This document shows positions 5,827 through 12,233 of a DNA stretch of 15,561 nt, piece after piece. Each line of letters begins with the position of its first letter. Position 1 is the stretch's first letter. Position numbers and translations under genes: made by a program. The DNA lies in NCBI GenBank assembly GCA_034439915.1, contig JAWXBI010000083.1, forward strand, positions 1 to 15,561, in the 5' to 3' direction. The notes beneath the pieces are model-generated. The model ran no database searches. It saw nothing but the letters and a program-made list of their open reading frames with translations, and was not told the DNA's origin. This DNA is from JADJLQ01 sp034439915 (GTDB lineage Bacteria; Bacteroidota; Bacteroidia; Chitinophagales; Saprospiraceae).

Positions 5827-8229
5827 ATGGTAAACCCGACTGCCCAATACAAATTTCATTGCAGCAACAAGACCTCTATTGTTGTGTTAATTCGTCAGAT
5901 CATTTTATTAATCCTTCTATTTTTACCAATCCTTACATATAGTCAATCCATAAAAGGAACGGTTACTTCCAGCAAAGGGGAAACACTGGAGGGAGTTAAT
6001 GTGCGTTTACTGAACAGCGGTTTGGGAACCCCCACCGATGAGCAGGGAAATTTTGAATTAAAAAACATAAATCCCGGATCCTATCACATCCAGGTTTCAG
6101 CCGTAGGGTATGCCACGATGGAGCAGGAAATTGCGGTAACTCCGGATGGAGCTACTATAAATTTTCAATTATCGGAAACGACTACTCAACTGGGGGATGT
6201 CATAGTAACCGCTCAAAAAACGGAGGAGGAAATTCAACAATTATCATTGAGCGTAAGTGTAATTTCATCCACCAAGGTTAGGCAGTACCGGTTGTGGAAC
6301 AATAGGGACATTACAGCCATTGTTCCAAATTTATATTCTTCCAATCCCGGGGATGGCCGCAATGTGACCTCGATACGCGGCATTACTTCTACTTCGTATG
6401 ACCCTTCGGTAGCGACCAATATAGACGGAGTGAATCAATTTAACCTGGATACGTACATTGCCCCATTGTTGGATATAGAAAGGATAGAAGTTTTAAGAGG
6501 TCCGCAGGGAACCCTGTATGGACGAAATGCCATGGGAGGGGTGATCAATATCATTACCAGGCAACCCGACAACAGAACAAGCGGTTTTGCAGAAATGAAT
6601 ATAGGAAATTTTGGGCAGCAGCGTTACAGCGCAGGCTTACTCACCCCGTTGGTTAAAGACAAACTTTATCTCGGATTGTCCGGAATGTATGATCGGGCAG
6701 AGGGGTTTTATACCAACGATTTTGATCAGTCGAATTTCGATAAAAAACACAGCAGTGTGGGCTCGTATTTTTTGCGTTACCTGGCCGGTCCATCATGGTC
6801 TCTTGCGTTGAATGTTAAACACAACGCCAACCGGAATAAGGGCACCTTTCCACTATCTTACGACCCCATCAATGATGGGTTCAAGGTAAATCAAAACAGC
6901 AAGACGACCCTGGTGGACAATGTATTCAATGGTTCATTTTCAGCTAATTATACCGGAAAAAGATTTAATTTTTCTTCACAGACCACCCATCAATCCAACT
7001 ATCGATACTATAAACAACCAATAGACGGAGATTTTTCGCCCATCGATGGTATTACGATTATCAATGATTATGGAAGGGATTGGAACAACACCAAGGCCTG
7101 GACCCAGGAATTTAAATTTACCTCACCAGCTTCTACGTCAAGCCTAAAATGGACCGGTGGTGTTTATTTATTCCACCAGGAAAGCCCGGTGAAGCTGACC
7201 ACACACTTTGGCGCAGATGCAGGCTTCATCGACCCCAACGCCATTCCGAACTCCAACAGCATCGCCACTTCAACGGGCAGGACAACCGGTTATTCTTTCT
7301 TTGGCCAGGCTACGTACAGGCTGACTAAAAACCTGGATGTGATTGGTGGTTTGCGGTATGACTTTGAACATAAAACACAACAAGTGATGGGTGAATTTCA
7401 GATTGAACCTGGTCCACCCTTCACTACTTTTCCAGATACCAGCGCCAATGCTGATTTCAACGCCATATCCCCTAAATTGGGTTTTGTTTTTCGGGCAGGT
7501 GAAAGCACCAGTCTCTATTTTAATTATTCAAGAGGATTCAGGACTGGCGGCCTTACTCCCCTTTCGCCAGATCCTTCCCAACCACCCTTGTATGCCTATA
7601 AACCGGAATACAGTAACAACTTTGAAATTGGTTTAAAAGAAACATTTCTCAATAATAAAGTTCGACTTAACGCGGCTGCATTTTATATCCGCGCAACGGA
7701 TGTCCAGGTACCCACCCTGGTTTTACCACAGGCCGTTACCGTTACCAGAAATGCGGGAGAATTGGAAAGTAAGGGATTTGAAGCGGAACTCACCGCAACC
7801 CCTTTCTCAAATTTTCAAGTCGATTATAGTTTTGGTTATACCGACGCTCAATACACTATCCTGAAACTTTCAAAAAATGGTACAGAGGTGGACTACAGGG
7901 GCAACCGTCAATTGTTCACACCGGATATTACCTCGATGCTGGCTGCGCAATACGACTGGAACCTTTCTGCTCACCAAAATATCAAATTGATCACCCGCCT
8001 GGAGTGGATGTTCCTGGGCCAACAATATTTTGATTTGGCCAATACCATCAAACAATCCGGATACCATTTGGTGAATGCAAGAATTGGAATAACCGCTAAG
8101 AACTGGGAGTTGTTTTTCTGGGCCCGAAACCTGGGTGACACGAGGTATATTTCATACGCCTATGATTTTGGTGCCGCCCATCTCGGTGATCCGGAGAATC
8201 ATGGAATGACCTTGCGTAAAAACTTTTAG
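5827..8229 (+). CDS. TonB-dependent outer-membrane receptor with carboxypeptidase-regulatory-like domain
   Basis: About 800 residues and complete. Order: hydrophobic signal peptide (about residues 17-36) ending in TYSQ; a carboxypeptidase-regulatory-like beta-sandwich from IKGTVTSSKG (about 42-117); a TonB-box-like DVIVTAQ near 125; a plug domain with RIEVLRGPQGTLYGRNAMGG (about 219-238) and VINIITRQP; then a long beta-barrel ending in a terminal phenylalanine (LRKNF), as needed for outer-membrane insertion. It imports a ligand across the outer membrane using TonB-ExbBD energy. There is no SusD partner beside it, so a classical SusCD glycan importer is unlikely. The plug resembles the 'TLYGRNAMGG' single-receptor type. 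It is intact despite damaged genes upstream. Ligand unknown; the nearby esterase, sulfatase and lactonase are suggestive only. Confidence 0.93.
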   Translation: MVNPTAQYKFHCSNKTSIVVLIRQIILLILLFLPILTYSQSIKGTVTSSKGETLEGVNVRLLNSGLGTPTDEQGNFELKNINPGSYHIQVSAVGYATMEQEIAVTPDGATINFQLSETTTQLGDVIVTAQKTEEEIQQLSLSVSVISSTKVRQYRLWNNRDITAIVPNLYSSNPGDGRNVTSIRGITSTSYDPSVATNIDGVNQFNLDTYIAPLLDIERIEVLRGPQGTLYGRNAMGGVINIITRQPDNRTSGFAEMNIGNFGQQRYSAGLLTPLVKDKLYLGLSGMYDRAEGFYTNDFDQSNFDKKHSSVGSYFLRYLAGPSWSLALNVKHNANRNKGTFPLSYDPINDGFKVNQNSKTTLVDNVFNGSFSANYTGKRFNFSSQTTHQSNYRYYKQPIDGDFSPIDGITIINDYGRDWNNTKAWTQEFKFTSPASTSSLKWTGGVYLFHQESPVKLTTHFGADAGFIDPNAIPNSNSIATSTGRTTGYSFFGQATYRLTKNLDVIGGLRYDFEHKTQQVMGEFQIEPGPPFTTFPDTSANADFNAISPKLGFVFRAGESTSLYFNYSRGFRTGGLTPLSPDPSQPPLYAYKPEYSNNFEIGLKETFLNNKVRLNAAAFYIRATDVQVPTLVLPQAVTVTRNAGELESKGFEAELTATPFSNFQVDYSFGYTDAQYTILKLSKNGTEVDYRGNRQLFTPDITSMLAAQYDWNLSAHQNIKLITRLEWMFLGQQYFDLANTIKQSGYHLVNARIGITAKNWELFFWARNLGDTRYISYAYDFGAAHLGDPENHGMTLRKNF

Positions 8230-8366
8230 AAAGCTTACTTAGCTGCCCGCCTGAGTCTGATTAAAGAAAAGAAAGTGACACGGCCACCATCAATGAAGCC
8301 AACCAGTTAGCCAGGTCAGATTACTGGCCAGATGGGAGTGGATTTTAATTAAAGAATCTGTAGTGC
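8230..8366. other. Gap between TonB receptor and VOC gene
   Basis: Holds no complete gene. Two short plus-strand runs, AYLAARLSLIKEKKVTR (about 8234-8284) and TATINEANQLARSDYWPDG in another frame (about 8279-8338), look coding-like but are too short to assign. No convincing terminator hairpin is visible for either flanking gene. Confidence 0.3.
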
Positions 8367-8762
8367 TTAGATTTTCATTTCGATCATCCACACATGGCCA
8401 AACGGATCTTTGATTTCACCCTGGCGGTACCCATAATCATAACTCTGTGCTGGAGATAAGACGACAGCTCCCGCATTCACTGCTTTGACCATGACTTCAT
8501 CGACTTCGGGAACAAATAAACCGATCAAAACGGTAGTACCATGTATATGCCCTGGTTTAAACTGGTTCTTGTCATGGTTCTCTTTATGCAGGTGAAACAA
8601 ACATCCGTCAATGGATAATTCAGATACGTGTATGCTGCCATCGTCATTATTAAATCGCCGGAGTTCGACGGCTCCGAAAGCGCGTTCATAAAAACTGATA
8701 TCGGTATCACCGTGGGGGATATAGAGCTGGGGGGCAAAACAGGTGGTATTGATTTTAAGCAT
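8367..8762 (-). CDS. VOC family protein (PhnB-like glyoxalase/bleomycin-resistance fold)
   Basis: 131 residues, cytoplasmic. The start PQLYIPHGDTDISFYERAFG (11-30) is the first beta-alpha-beta unit of PhnB/VOC proteins. LSIDGCLFHLHKENHD and the closing DPFGHVWMIEMKI (119-131) are characteristic of the C-terminal unit. VOC proteins bind a divalent metal in a paired beta-alpha-beta-beta-beta fold and include isomerases, dioxygenases and drug-binding proteins; PhnB-like members are mostly uncharacterised. It is convergent with the TonB receptor and begins at ATG 8762. Family call is strong; specific activity unknown. Confidence 0.85.
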   Translation of the reverse strand: MLKINTTCFAPQLYIPHGDTDISFYERAFGAVELRRFNNDDGSIHVSELSIDGCLFHLHKENHDKNQFKPGHIHGTTVLIGLFVPEVDEVMVKAVNAGAVVLSPAQSYDYGYRQGEIKDPFGHVWMIEMKI

Positions 8763-8834
8763 AAATGAAAAACATAGTTTAATAATTTGAAATTACATAG
8801 AAAAAATAAAATATGCGTTTATACCGGAACAAAT

Positions 8835-8952
8835 GGGCGCACGACAAATTGCACAAATTGTCAAAGCCCGACCGATCCGAGGAGTCGGATAATCCCGATG
8901 TAGCTCGGGACAGTCGCACGAACCTAACCTTAGTGCAATCTGTCGTGCGCCC
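8835..8952. repeat. 118-bp inverted-repeat element with internal hairpins (MITE/REP-like)
   Basis: Terminal inverted repeats of 20 bp (8835-8854, beginning GGGCGCACGACAAATTGCAC, and 8933-8952) match at 19 of 20 positions. Inside are two further hairpins: ATCCGA-GGAG-TCGGAT (8875-8890) and TCCCGA-TGTAGC-TCGGGA (8893-8910). It encodes no protein. The size, end symmetry and stem-loop interior resemble a non-autonomous repeat element or a structured intergenic repeat. No flanking target duplication could be recognised with confidence. Confidence 0.65.
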
Positions 8953-9202
8953 GAAACGAATCAGGATAAATACCCAATCATTTTTATCATTGCTTAGCCT
9001 ATCCGGAATACGGATAACCTTGTCCGGGAGAAAATCCGGGATTTAAAGAGGGGAGGTGATCCGCCAGGGTTATTTCATTTTATTAATACGATCCGGTTAC
9101 TGCCCGGTTATTTCAAGATGCAGAAGCTTAAAACCAGCCACCTCTGTCTTTCGATGCTGACATAAACAATACTTTCTACATAGCGTAATGCTCCGGTTAG
9201 TC
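8953..9202. other. Intergenic stretch without an assignable gene
   Basis: No start-to-stop gene is supported. On the minus strand about 9110-9226, the frame VYFYVDRLTGALRYVESIVY continuing to a stop has protein-like composition but no start codon and no family I know; it may be a remnant. A pair of short stems (GGATAACCTTGTCCGGGAGA region near 9010-9040) is visible but not terminator-like. Confidence 0.3.
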
Positions 9203-9296
9203 GGTCAACATAAAAGTATACCGCCAGACTTTAAAGTAACACTTGAAAGCTTGTTTTTTTTTTCGGGACTGTCGGATACTTTCATAAACGTTAGAG
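9203..9296 (+). other. attC-like recombination site candidate (left)
   Basis: A left arm (9203-9223, GGTCAAC then ATAAAAGTATACCG) faces a right arm (9273-9296, CGGATACTTTCAT then AAACGTTAGAG). The inner parts pair at 12 of 13 positions with one bulged A. The outer parts carry AAC and GTT trinucleotides where integron attC R'' (RYYYAAC) and R' (GTTRRRY) boxes should be; each is off consensus by one base, and R' reads GTTAGAG at 9290-9296. The right arm is nearly repeated at 10194-10216, on the far side of the two-gene module. Suggestive but not proof of an attC site; no integrase is in the window. Confidence 0.35.
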
Positions 9297-9354
9297 GAAT
9301 ACCTTTCAACACTCTACAAGCTAAAATAGTATTCGAAAACCTCTTTGTTTTCCG

Positions 9355-9362
9355 TAAATTTG
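9355..9362 (+). promoter_or_regulatory. Bacteroidota -7 box candidate (TAAATTTG)
   Basis: TAAATTTG fits the Bacteroidota TAnnTTTG -7 consensus exactly and lies 4 bases before the GTG of the two-gene module. No TTTG -33 element is seen at the usual distance. If used, the transcript would begin at or next to the start codon (leaderless). Confidence 0.3.
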
Positions 9363-9366
9363 CTTA

Positions 9367-9891
9367 GTGAAAAAGCAACAAAAAACAAGGCTTGATTTCA
9401 TAATTGACAAGTTGACAAATTCAATAGAAAATACCGCTACGAGAGAAGTATTTGATACTGAGATTGTCAAATTGACTAAAAAGGACAGTAAACAAATTAA
9501 AAAGAATGACTGGCAGTTTAATTGGCACTCAGAGCTTAAAGACAAAACCAAGGAAGTTTATAAACTGACAACTATTAATAATCCAAGCATATTTCAAGGT
9601 CTTGTGAGTATAGAAGATAAACAGGATCACATTTTCATGCACTTAATAGAGAGTGCTGCATTTAATAAAGGAATGAATAAAATTTACTTTGGAATTCCTG
9701 GAAACCATGTTGCGTTTGCTTGCAAAATTTCGGCCGATAAGGGTTACGACGGTTTCCTTGCGTTTGACGCAAAATCTGCTCTAATTAAGCATTATGAAGA
9801 ATCTCTTCATGCGACACATTTTCGGGGATTGAGAATGTTTATTGAGACAAGCGCTGCTTTACGTTTAATTTCACAATATTTTAAAACCTAA
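9367..9891 (+). CDS. GNAT-like/unknown protein of a two-gene toxin-antitoxin-like module, first gene
   Basis: 174 residues from a GTG start (VKKQQKTRLDFIIDKLTNSI...). Conserved-looking blocks are KLTTINNPSIFQGLVSIE (about 73-90), DHIFMHLIESAAFNKG (94-109), YFGIPGNHVAFACKIS (115-130) and GYDGFLAF (135-142). From memory these occur in a widespread, poorly described bacterial family of about 170 residues. It is usually followed by a tiny protein starting MGLIREPKN, exactly as found here 4 bases after this stop codon. The 'LxSxxxxxDHxxMHLIESAPFN...GxxxxxxGxGxxLxAxAxxxS' arrangement resembles an acetyltransferase-like (GNAT) fold; that is inference. AT-rich compared with neighbours, suggesting acquisition. 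No membrane segment or signal peptide. Confidence 0.75.
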   Translation: MKKQQKTRLDFIIDKLTNSIENTATREVFDTEIVKLTKKDSKQIKKNDWQFNWHSELKDKTKEVYKLTTINNPSIFQGLVSIEDKQDHIFMHLIESAAFNKGMNKIYFGIPGNHVAFACKISADKGYDGFLAFDAKSALIKHYEESLHATHFRGLRMFIETSAALRLISQYFKT

Positions 9892-9895
9892 AATT

Positions 9896-10063
9896 ATGGG
9901 ACTAATTAGAGAGCCAAAAAATATAGACTTATCAACAAAGTCCGAACCCTGGACCGCCAAAGAACTTGCAGACTTCTGAAGGCTTATGAAAGCAATTAAG
10001 GCAAAAAATGCAAAGCGCAAATTAAAAATAATGCCTGCAAGAAAGAAAATGTTGACTACTTGA
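9896..10063 (+). pseudogene. Small partner gene of the two-gene module, interrupted by in-frame TGA
   Basis: The frame starts MGLIREPKNIDLSTKSEPWT, continues AKELADF, meets TGA at codon 28 (9977-9979), and carries on in the same frame as RLMKAIKAKNAKRKLK to a second stop at 10061-10063. The post-stop part looks like the genuine lysine-rich C-terminus of the same small protein (about 55 residues), so the TGA is probably a recent point mutation (for instance from TCA). The gene is 4 bases after its partner, as in a translationally coupled pair. As written only a 27-residue peptide would be made. Family resemblance is from memory; role as antitoxin is unproven. Confidence 0.65.
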
Positions 10064-10073
10064 TGGCACGAAT

Positions 10074-10218
10074 CGCTAACATTTAGAAAAGTAGGCGAAA
10101 ATCCCGATCATGCCAAGCCAATGACATAAACTAAAGATTATAGATTATCCCGATAAAATCATCGGGATTCAGCCCGTAAAAAAAACAATAGGCCGGATAC
10201 TTCCATAAATGTTGAGCG
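10074..10218 (+). other. attC-like recombination site candidate (right)
   Basis: The arms 10074-10097 (CGCTAACATTTAG...) and 10194-10218 (...CATAAATGTTGAGCG) form an imperfect inverted repeat matching at about 19 of 24 aligned positions, with one extrahelical C. The end box GTTGAGC (10211-10217) fits the integron R' consensus GTTRRRY; the opposing CGCTAAC is a reduced R''. The centre contains a second hairpin, ATCCCGAT-AAAATC-ATCGGGAT (10147-10168). The total of 145 bp is at the long end for attC. It directly follows the two-gene module, where a cassette's attC would lie. Confidence 0.4.
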
Positions 10219-10268
10219 TCATACGATGTGGCAGATAATTATTCAAAGTATTTCAGGAAGTTCTGGGA

Positions 10269-10802
10269 TCAATCGTCTTTGTGAAATTGTTCTGTTATTT
10301 CCTTTACGATAATTCCAAATTTCCGGATAATGCTACGGATCATAAGCGTATTACCGTCAGGCATGAGGAACATATGCTGTGTCATATTCACGTGCTGCAC
10401 CAATCCTTTGTCGGCTATCTTTAAACGAAAACTCCAGGTAAAGTAATTGCCGTATAATTCTCCGCGGGCAATGCCGTCGATATCACTACCGGTACTTTCC
10501 ACATGATGTGCATCTATACGTTTTAGTTTAAAACTACGATGGTTTTGCTTTCCTTGTTCCGGGTACAGCTCCTGCTCTAGGCTTAAAATTCCATTGGCAT
10601 ATACCCCTGTTGTTTTTGTGGTTATGCGCTCAGAAGGCTTGCCATTGCGGGCTTCCAGCACCCCCACTGAATAGGTATGACCCCCGAAAAATTTTACTGG
10701 GTCAAGAATAGGCACTCCGCTACCAAAATTTTCTGGCTTTAAAGTGGAGCAACTGGCTAAAACAAAAAGAATAAAAAAAGCAGCGATATAGTTATTTATC
10801 AT
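10269..10802 (-). CDS. DUF3833 family lipoprotein
   Basis: 177 residues. The N-terminus MINNYIAAFFILFVLASC is a lipoprotein signal with lipobox LASC and the lipidated cysteine at position 18, so it is probably membrane-anchored. The body shows FFGGHTYSVGVLEARNGKPS (about 38-57), SIDxxGxARGELYGNYFTWSF-like spacing (about 107-125) and a C-terminal KFGIIVKEITEQF (about 161-173). This matches the DUF3833 pattern of a beta-strand-rich domain with conserved G-x-A-x-G-x-x-x-G-N and KFG. Function unknown. It is divergent from the esterase gene and points toward the attC-like site; no partner gene is adjacent. Confidence 0.75.
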   Translation of the reverse strand: MINNYIAAFFILFVLASCSTLKPENFGSGVPILDPVKFFGGHTYSVGVLEARNGKPSERITTKTTGVYANGILSLEQELYPEQGKQNHRSFKLKRIDAHHVESTGSDIDGIARGELYGNYFTWSFRLKIADKGLVQHVNMTQHMFLMPDGNTLMIRSIIRKFGIIVKEITEQFHKDD

Positions 10803-11226
10803 GCTATTGGTGGAGCATTAATCGTGCCATTAATTATGATGCATTACTGCTTCTCTGAACGAGAAAAGTAAACAACATAAACGGACACAAAAAGGCAAGG
10901 AAAGTAATCGCTTCGGACGGACAACTTGGCTACAGCTAACAAGGGATACACGAACCCTGCAGGTTCGGGACGGAGTGCAGAAGTTCGATATTTTATTAAT
11001 GGACACGCCAAAATACATTTATTTATGGCTTATACCGATTCAAGAAGTTGAATCCAGGCAAATTCAATACACCAATCCGGAATTTCAGATAGCTTACATT
11101 AAAGACCGGTTCAAATTAAAAATCAGCCAAATAAAAAAAACTGAATTATTATTTTTGTGATAAATCAATGGATTTAAGAGCCCGGAATACCCAATCTGAT
11201 ATTAATTTGTGAAGGTTAACCATAGT
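10803..11226. other. Intergenic region between DUF3833 and esterase genes
   Basis: A divergent gap that should hold both promoters. A small hairpin CGAACC-CTGCA-GGTTCG lies at 10951-10967. A 61-codon plus-strand frame at 10975-11160 (MQKFDILLMDTPKYIYLW...) has no recognisable family and low-complexity AT-rich codons; I do not call it. No exact TAnnTTTG box is seen close to either start. Confidence 0.4.
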
Positions 11227-12216
11227 ATGAATTTAGCCATCCAAACTTTGCTAATTGCTGGCCTTCACATGGTCTGGTCCGGCTCCATCAAGGGACAAAC
11301 CCGTTCTATTTTAAGTATCCGGAAAGATATAGTCTATGGGATCGCCGAAGGAGTTGAGCTAAAACTGGATATCGCCCAACCCGAGGGCCAGGGCCCATTT
11401 CCGGCCATTCTTTTTTTCCACGGAGGTGGCTGGCAACAGGGTGATAAATCGCATAAGCATCGATGGATCCAAAAATTTGTTTCATTGGGTTATGTGGGTG
11501 TATCGGTAGGTTATCGTTTTGCTCCACGGTTTAAAAGGCCAATTCAGGTTTATGACGCCAAACAAGCTGTTCGTTGCCTTCGTGCGCATGCCGAAGAAAT
11601 AAATATAGATCCCACTCGTATAGGCGCTATGGGAGAATCTGCAGGAGCCTACCTCGCCCTGATGCTCGGGGTGACTTCGCCAGGTGACAACCTGGAAGGA
11701 CCGATAACTTCAGAAGTTTCCACCAGAGTGCAGGCGGTGGTCAGTTATTTTTCCGCCACCGACTTTACCATTAAAGGCCTTCAACTTACGCCGGAGCTGG
11801 AAGCAGATATGCTGAAGTACTATAATAAATCGCTTAAAGAAGTACGCGATGAATTTACCGGTGCGTCCGGTCCCGGTGATCCAATCCTAAAAAAGATATC
11901 TGTCGTAACGTATGTAGAACAGGGCGATCCTCCGGTTTTGATGTTTCATGGGGACAGTGATCCATTTAGTTCTCTCGAACACCCCCGCAGGCTAAATGCC
12001 GCCCTGGACAAAGCAAAAGTCCCAAATCAACTCATCATCGTAAAAGGAGGAGGACATGGCTGGACCGGAAGCTTGCAGGAAGGAACGACGAGACAGATGA
12101 TGAATTTTTTTGAACGAATATTAAAAAAAAATAGGGAATGTGATTACGCTATAAAGGTTAAGCTACTATATAGGAGTTACTGTTTTTTTAAACTAAATAA
12201 ATTATATTTGGAGTGA
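11227..12216 (+). CDS. Secreted alpha/beta-hydrolase, esterase/lipase (acetyl-esterase-like)
   Basis: About 329 residues with a signal peptide (MNLAIQTLLIAGLHMVWSGS). Motifs in order: FFHGGGW (63-69, oxyanion hole, HSL/BD-FAE type), GESAG (136-140) with nucleophile Ser138, HGDSDPF with Asp245, and GGGHGW with His277, giving a complete catalytic triad. It hydrolyses carboxyl esters, plausibly acetyl or acyl groups on a carbohydrate, in the periplasm or outside. ATG 11227 is preferred over GTG 11209 because it begins a clean signal peptide. After the expected end (near FFERILKK) there is an odd basic/aromatic tail of about 25 residues (CDYAIKVKLLYRSYCFF...), perhaps read-through after a lost stop. 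It is followed by the sulfatase 17 bases downstream. Confidence 0.88.
   Translation: MNLAIQTLLIAGLHMVWSGSIKGQTRSILSIRKDIVYGIAEGVELKLDIAQPEGQGPFPAILFFHGGGWQQGDKSHKHRWIQKFVSLGYVGVSVGYRFAPRFKRPIQVYDAKQAVRCLRAHAEEINIDPTRIGAMGESAGAYLALMLGVTSPGDNLEGPITSEVSTRVQAVVSYFSATDFTIKGLQLTPELEADMLKYYNKSLKEVRDEFTGASGPGDPILKKISVVTYVEQGDPPVLMFHGDSDPFSSLEHPRRLNAALDKAKVPNQLIIVKGGGHGWTGSLQEGTTRQMMNFFERILKKNRECDYAIKVKLLYRSYCFFKLNKLYLE
12203..12210 (+). promoter_or_regulatory. Bacteroidota -7 box candidate (TATATTTG) for sulfatase
   Basis: TATATTTG matches TAnnTTTG exactly and ends 24 bases before ATG 12234. It lies within the last codons of the esterase tail. No perfect TTTG -33 element is at the usual spacing; only a T-rich run (12182-12189) is there. 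It could give the sulfatase-lactonase pair its own promoter. Confidence 0.35.
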
Positions 12217-12233
12217 CTGAACGATGTATTTCA

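Noticed and set aside
8234..8284. DUF899-like N-terminal fragment (LAARLSLIKEKKVTR)
   Set aside because: Only about 17 residues resemble the family, with nothing supportive in the following sequence; too short to call.
9977..9979. In-frame TGA read as selenocysteine or a recoded codon
   Set aside because: Other genes here use TGA as a normal stop, no SECIS-like structure follows, and the protein family has no cysteine or redox role at this position.
10147..10168. ATCCCGAT/ATCGGGAT hairpin as a transcription terminator
   Set aside because: No T-tract follows on either strand in the right position; it is better seen as part of the attC-like or repeat structure.
10932..11000. A third attC-like site around the CGAACC/GGTTCG hairpin
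   Set aside because: The nearby GTTCGAT does not fit GTTRRRY and the outer arms do not pair convincingly. It also lacks the shared right-arm sequence of the other two.
10975..11160. 61-codon plus-strand frame in the gap before the esterase
   Set aside because: AT-rich, no recognisable family, no start context; likely chance in AT-rich intergenic DNA.
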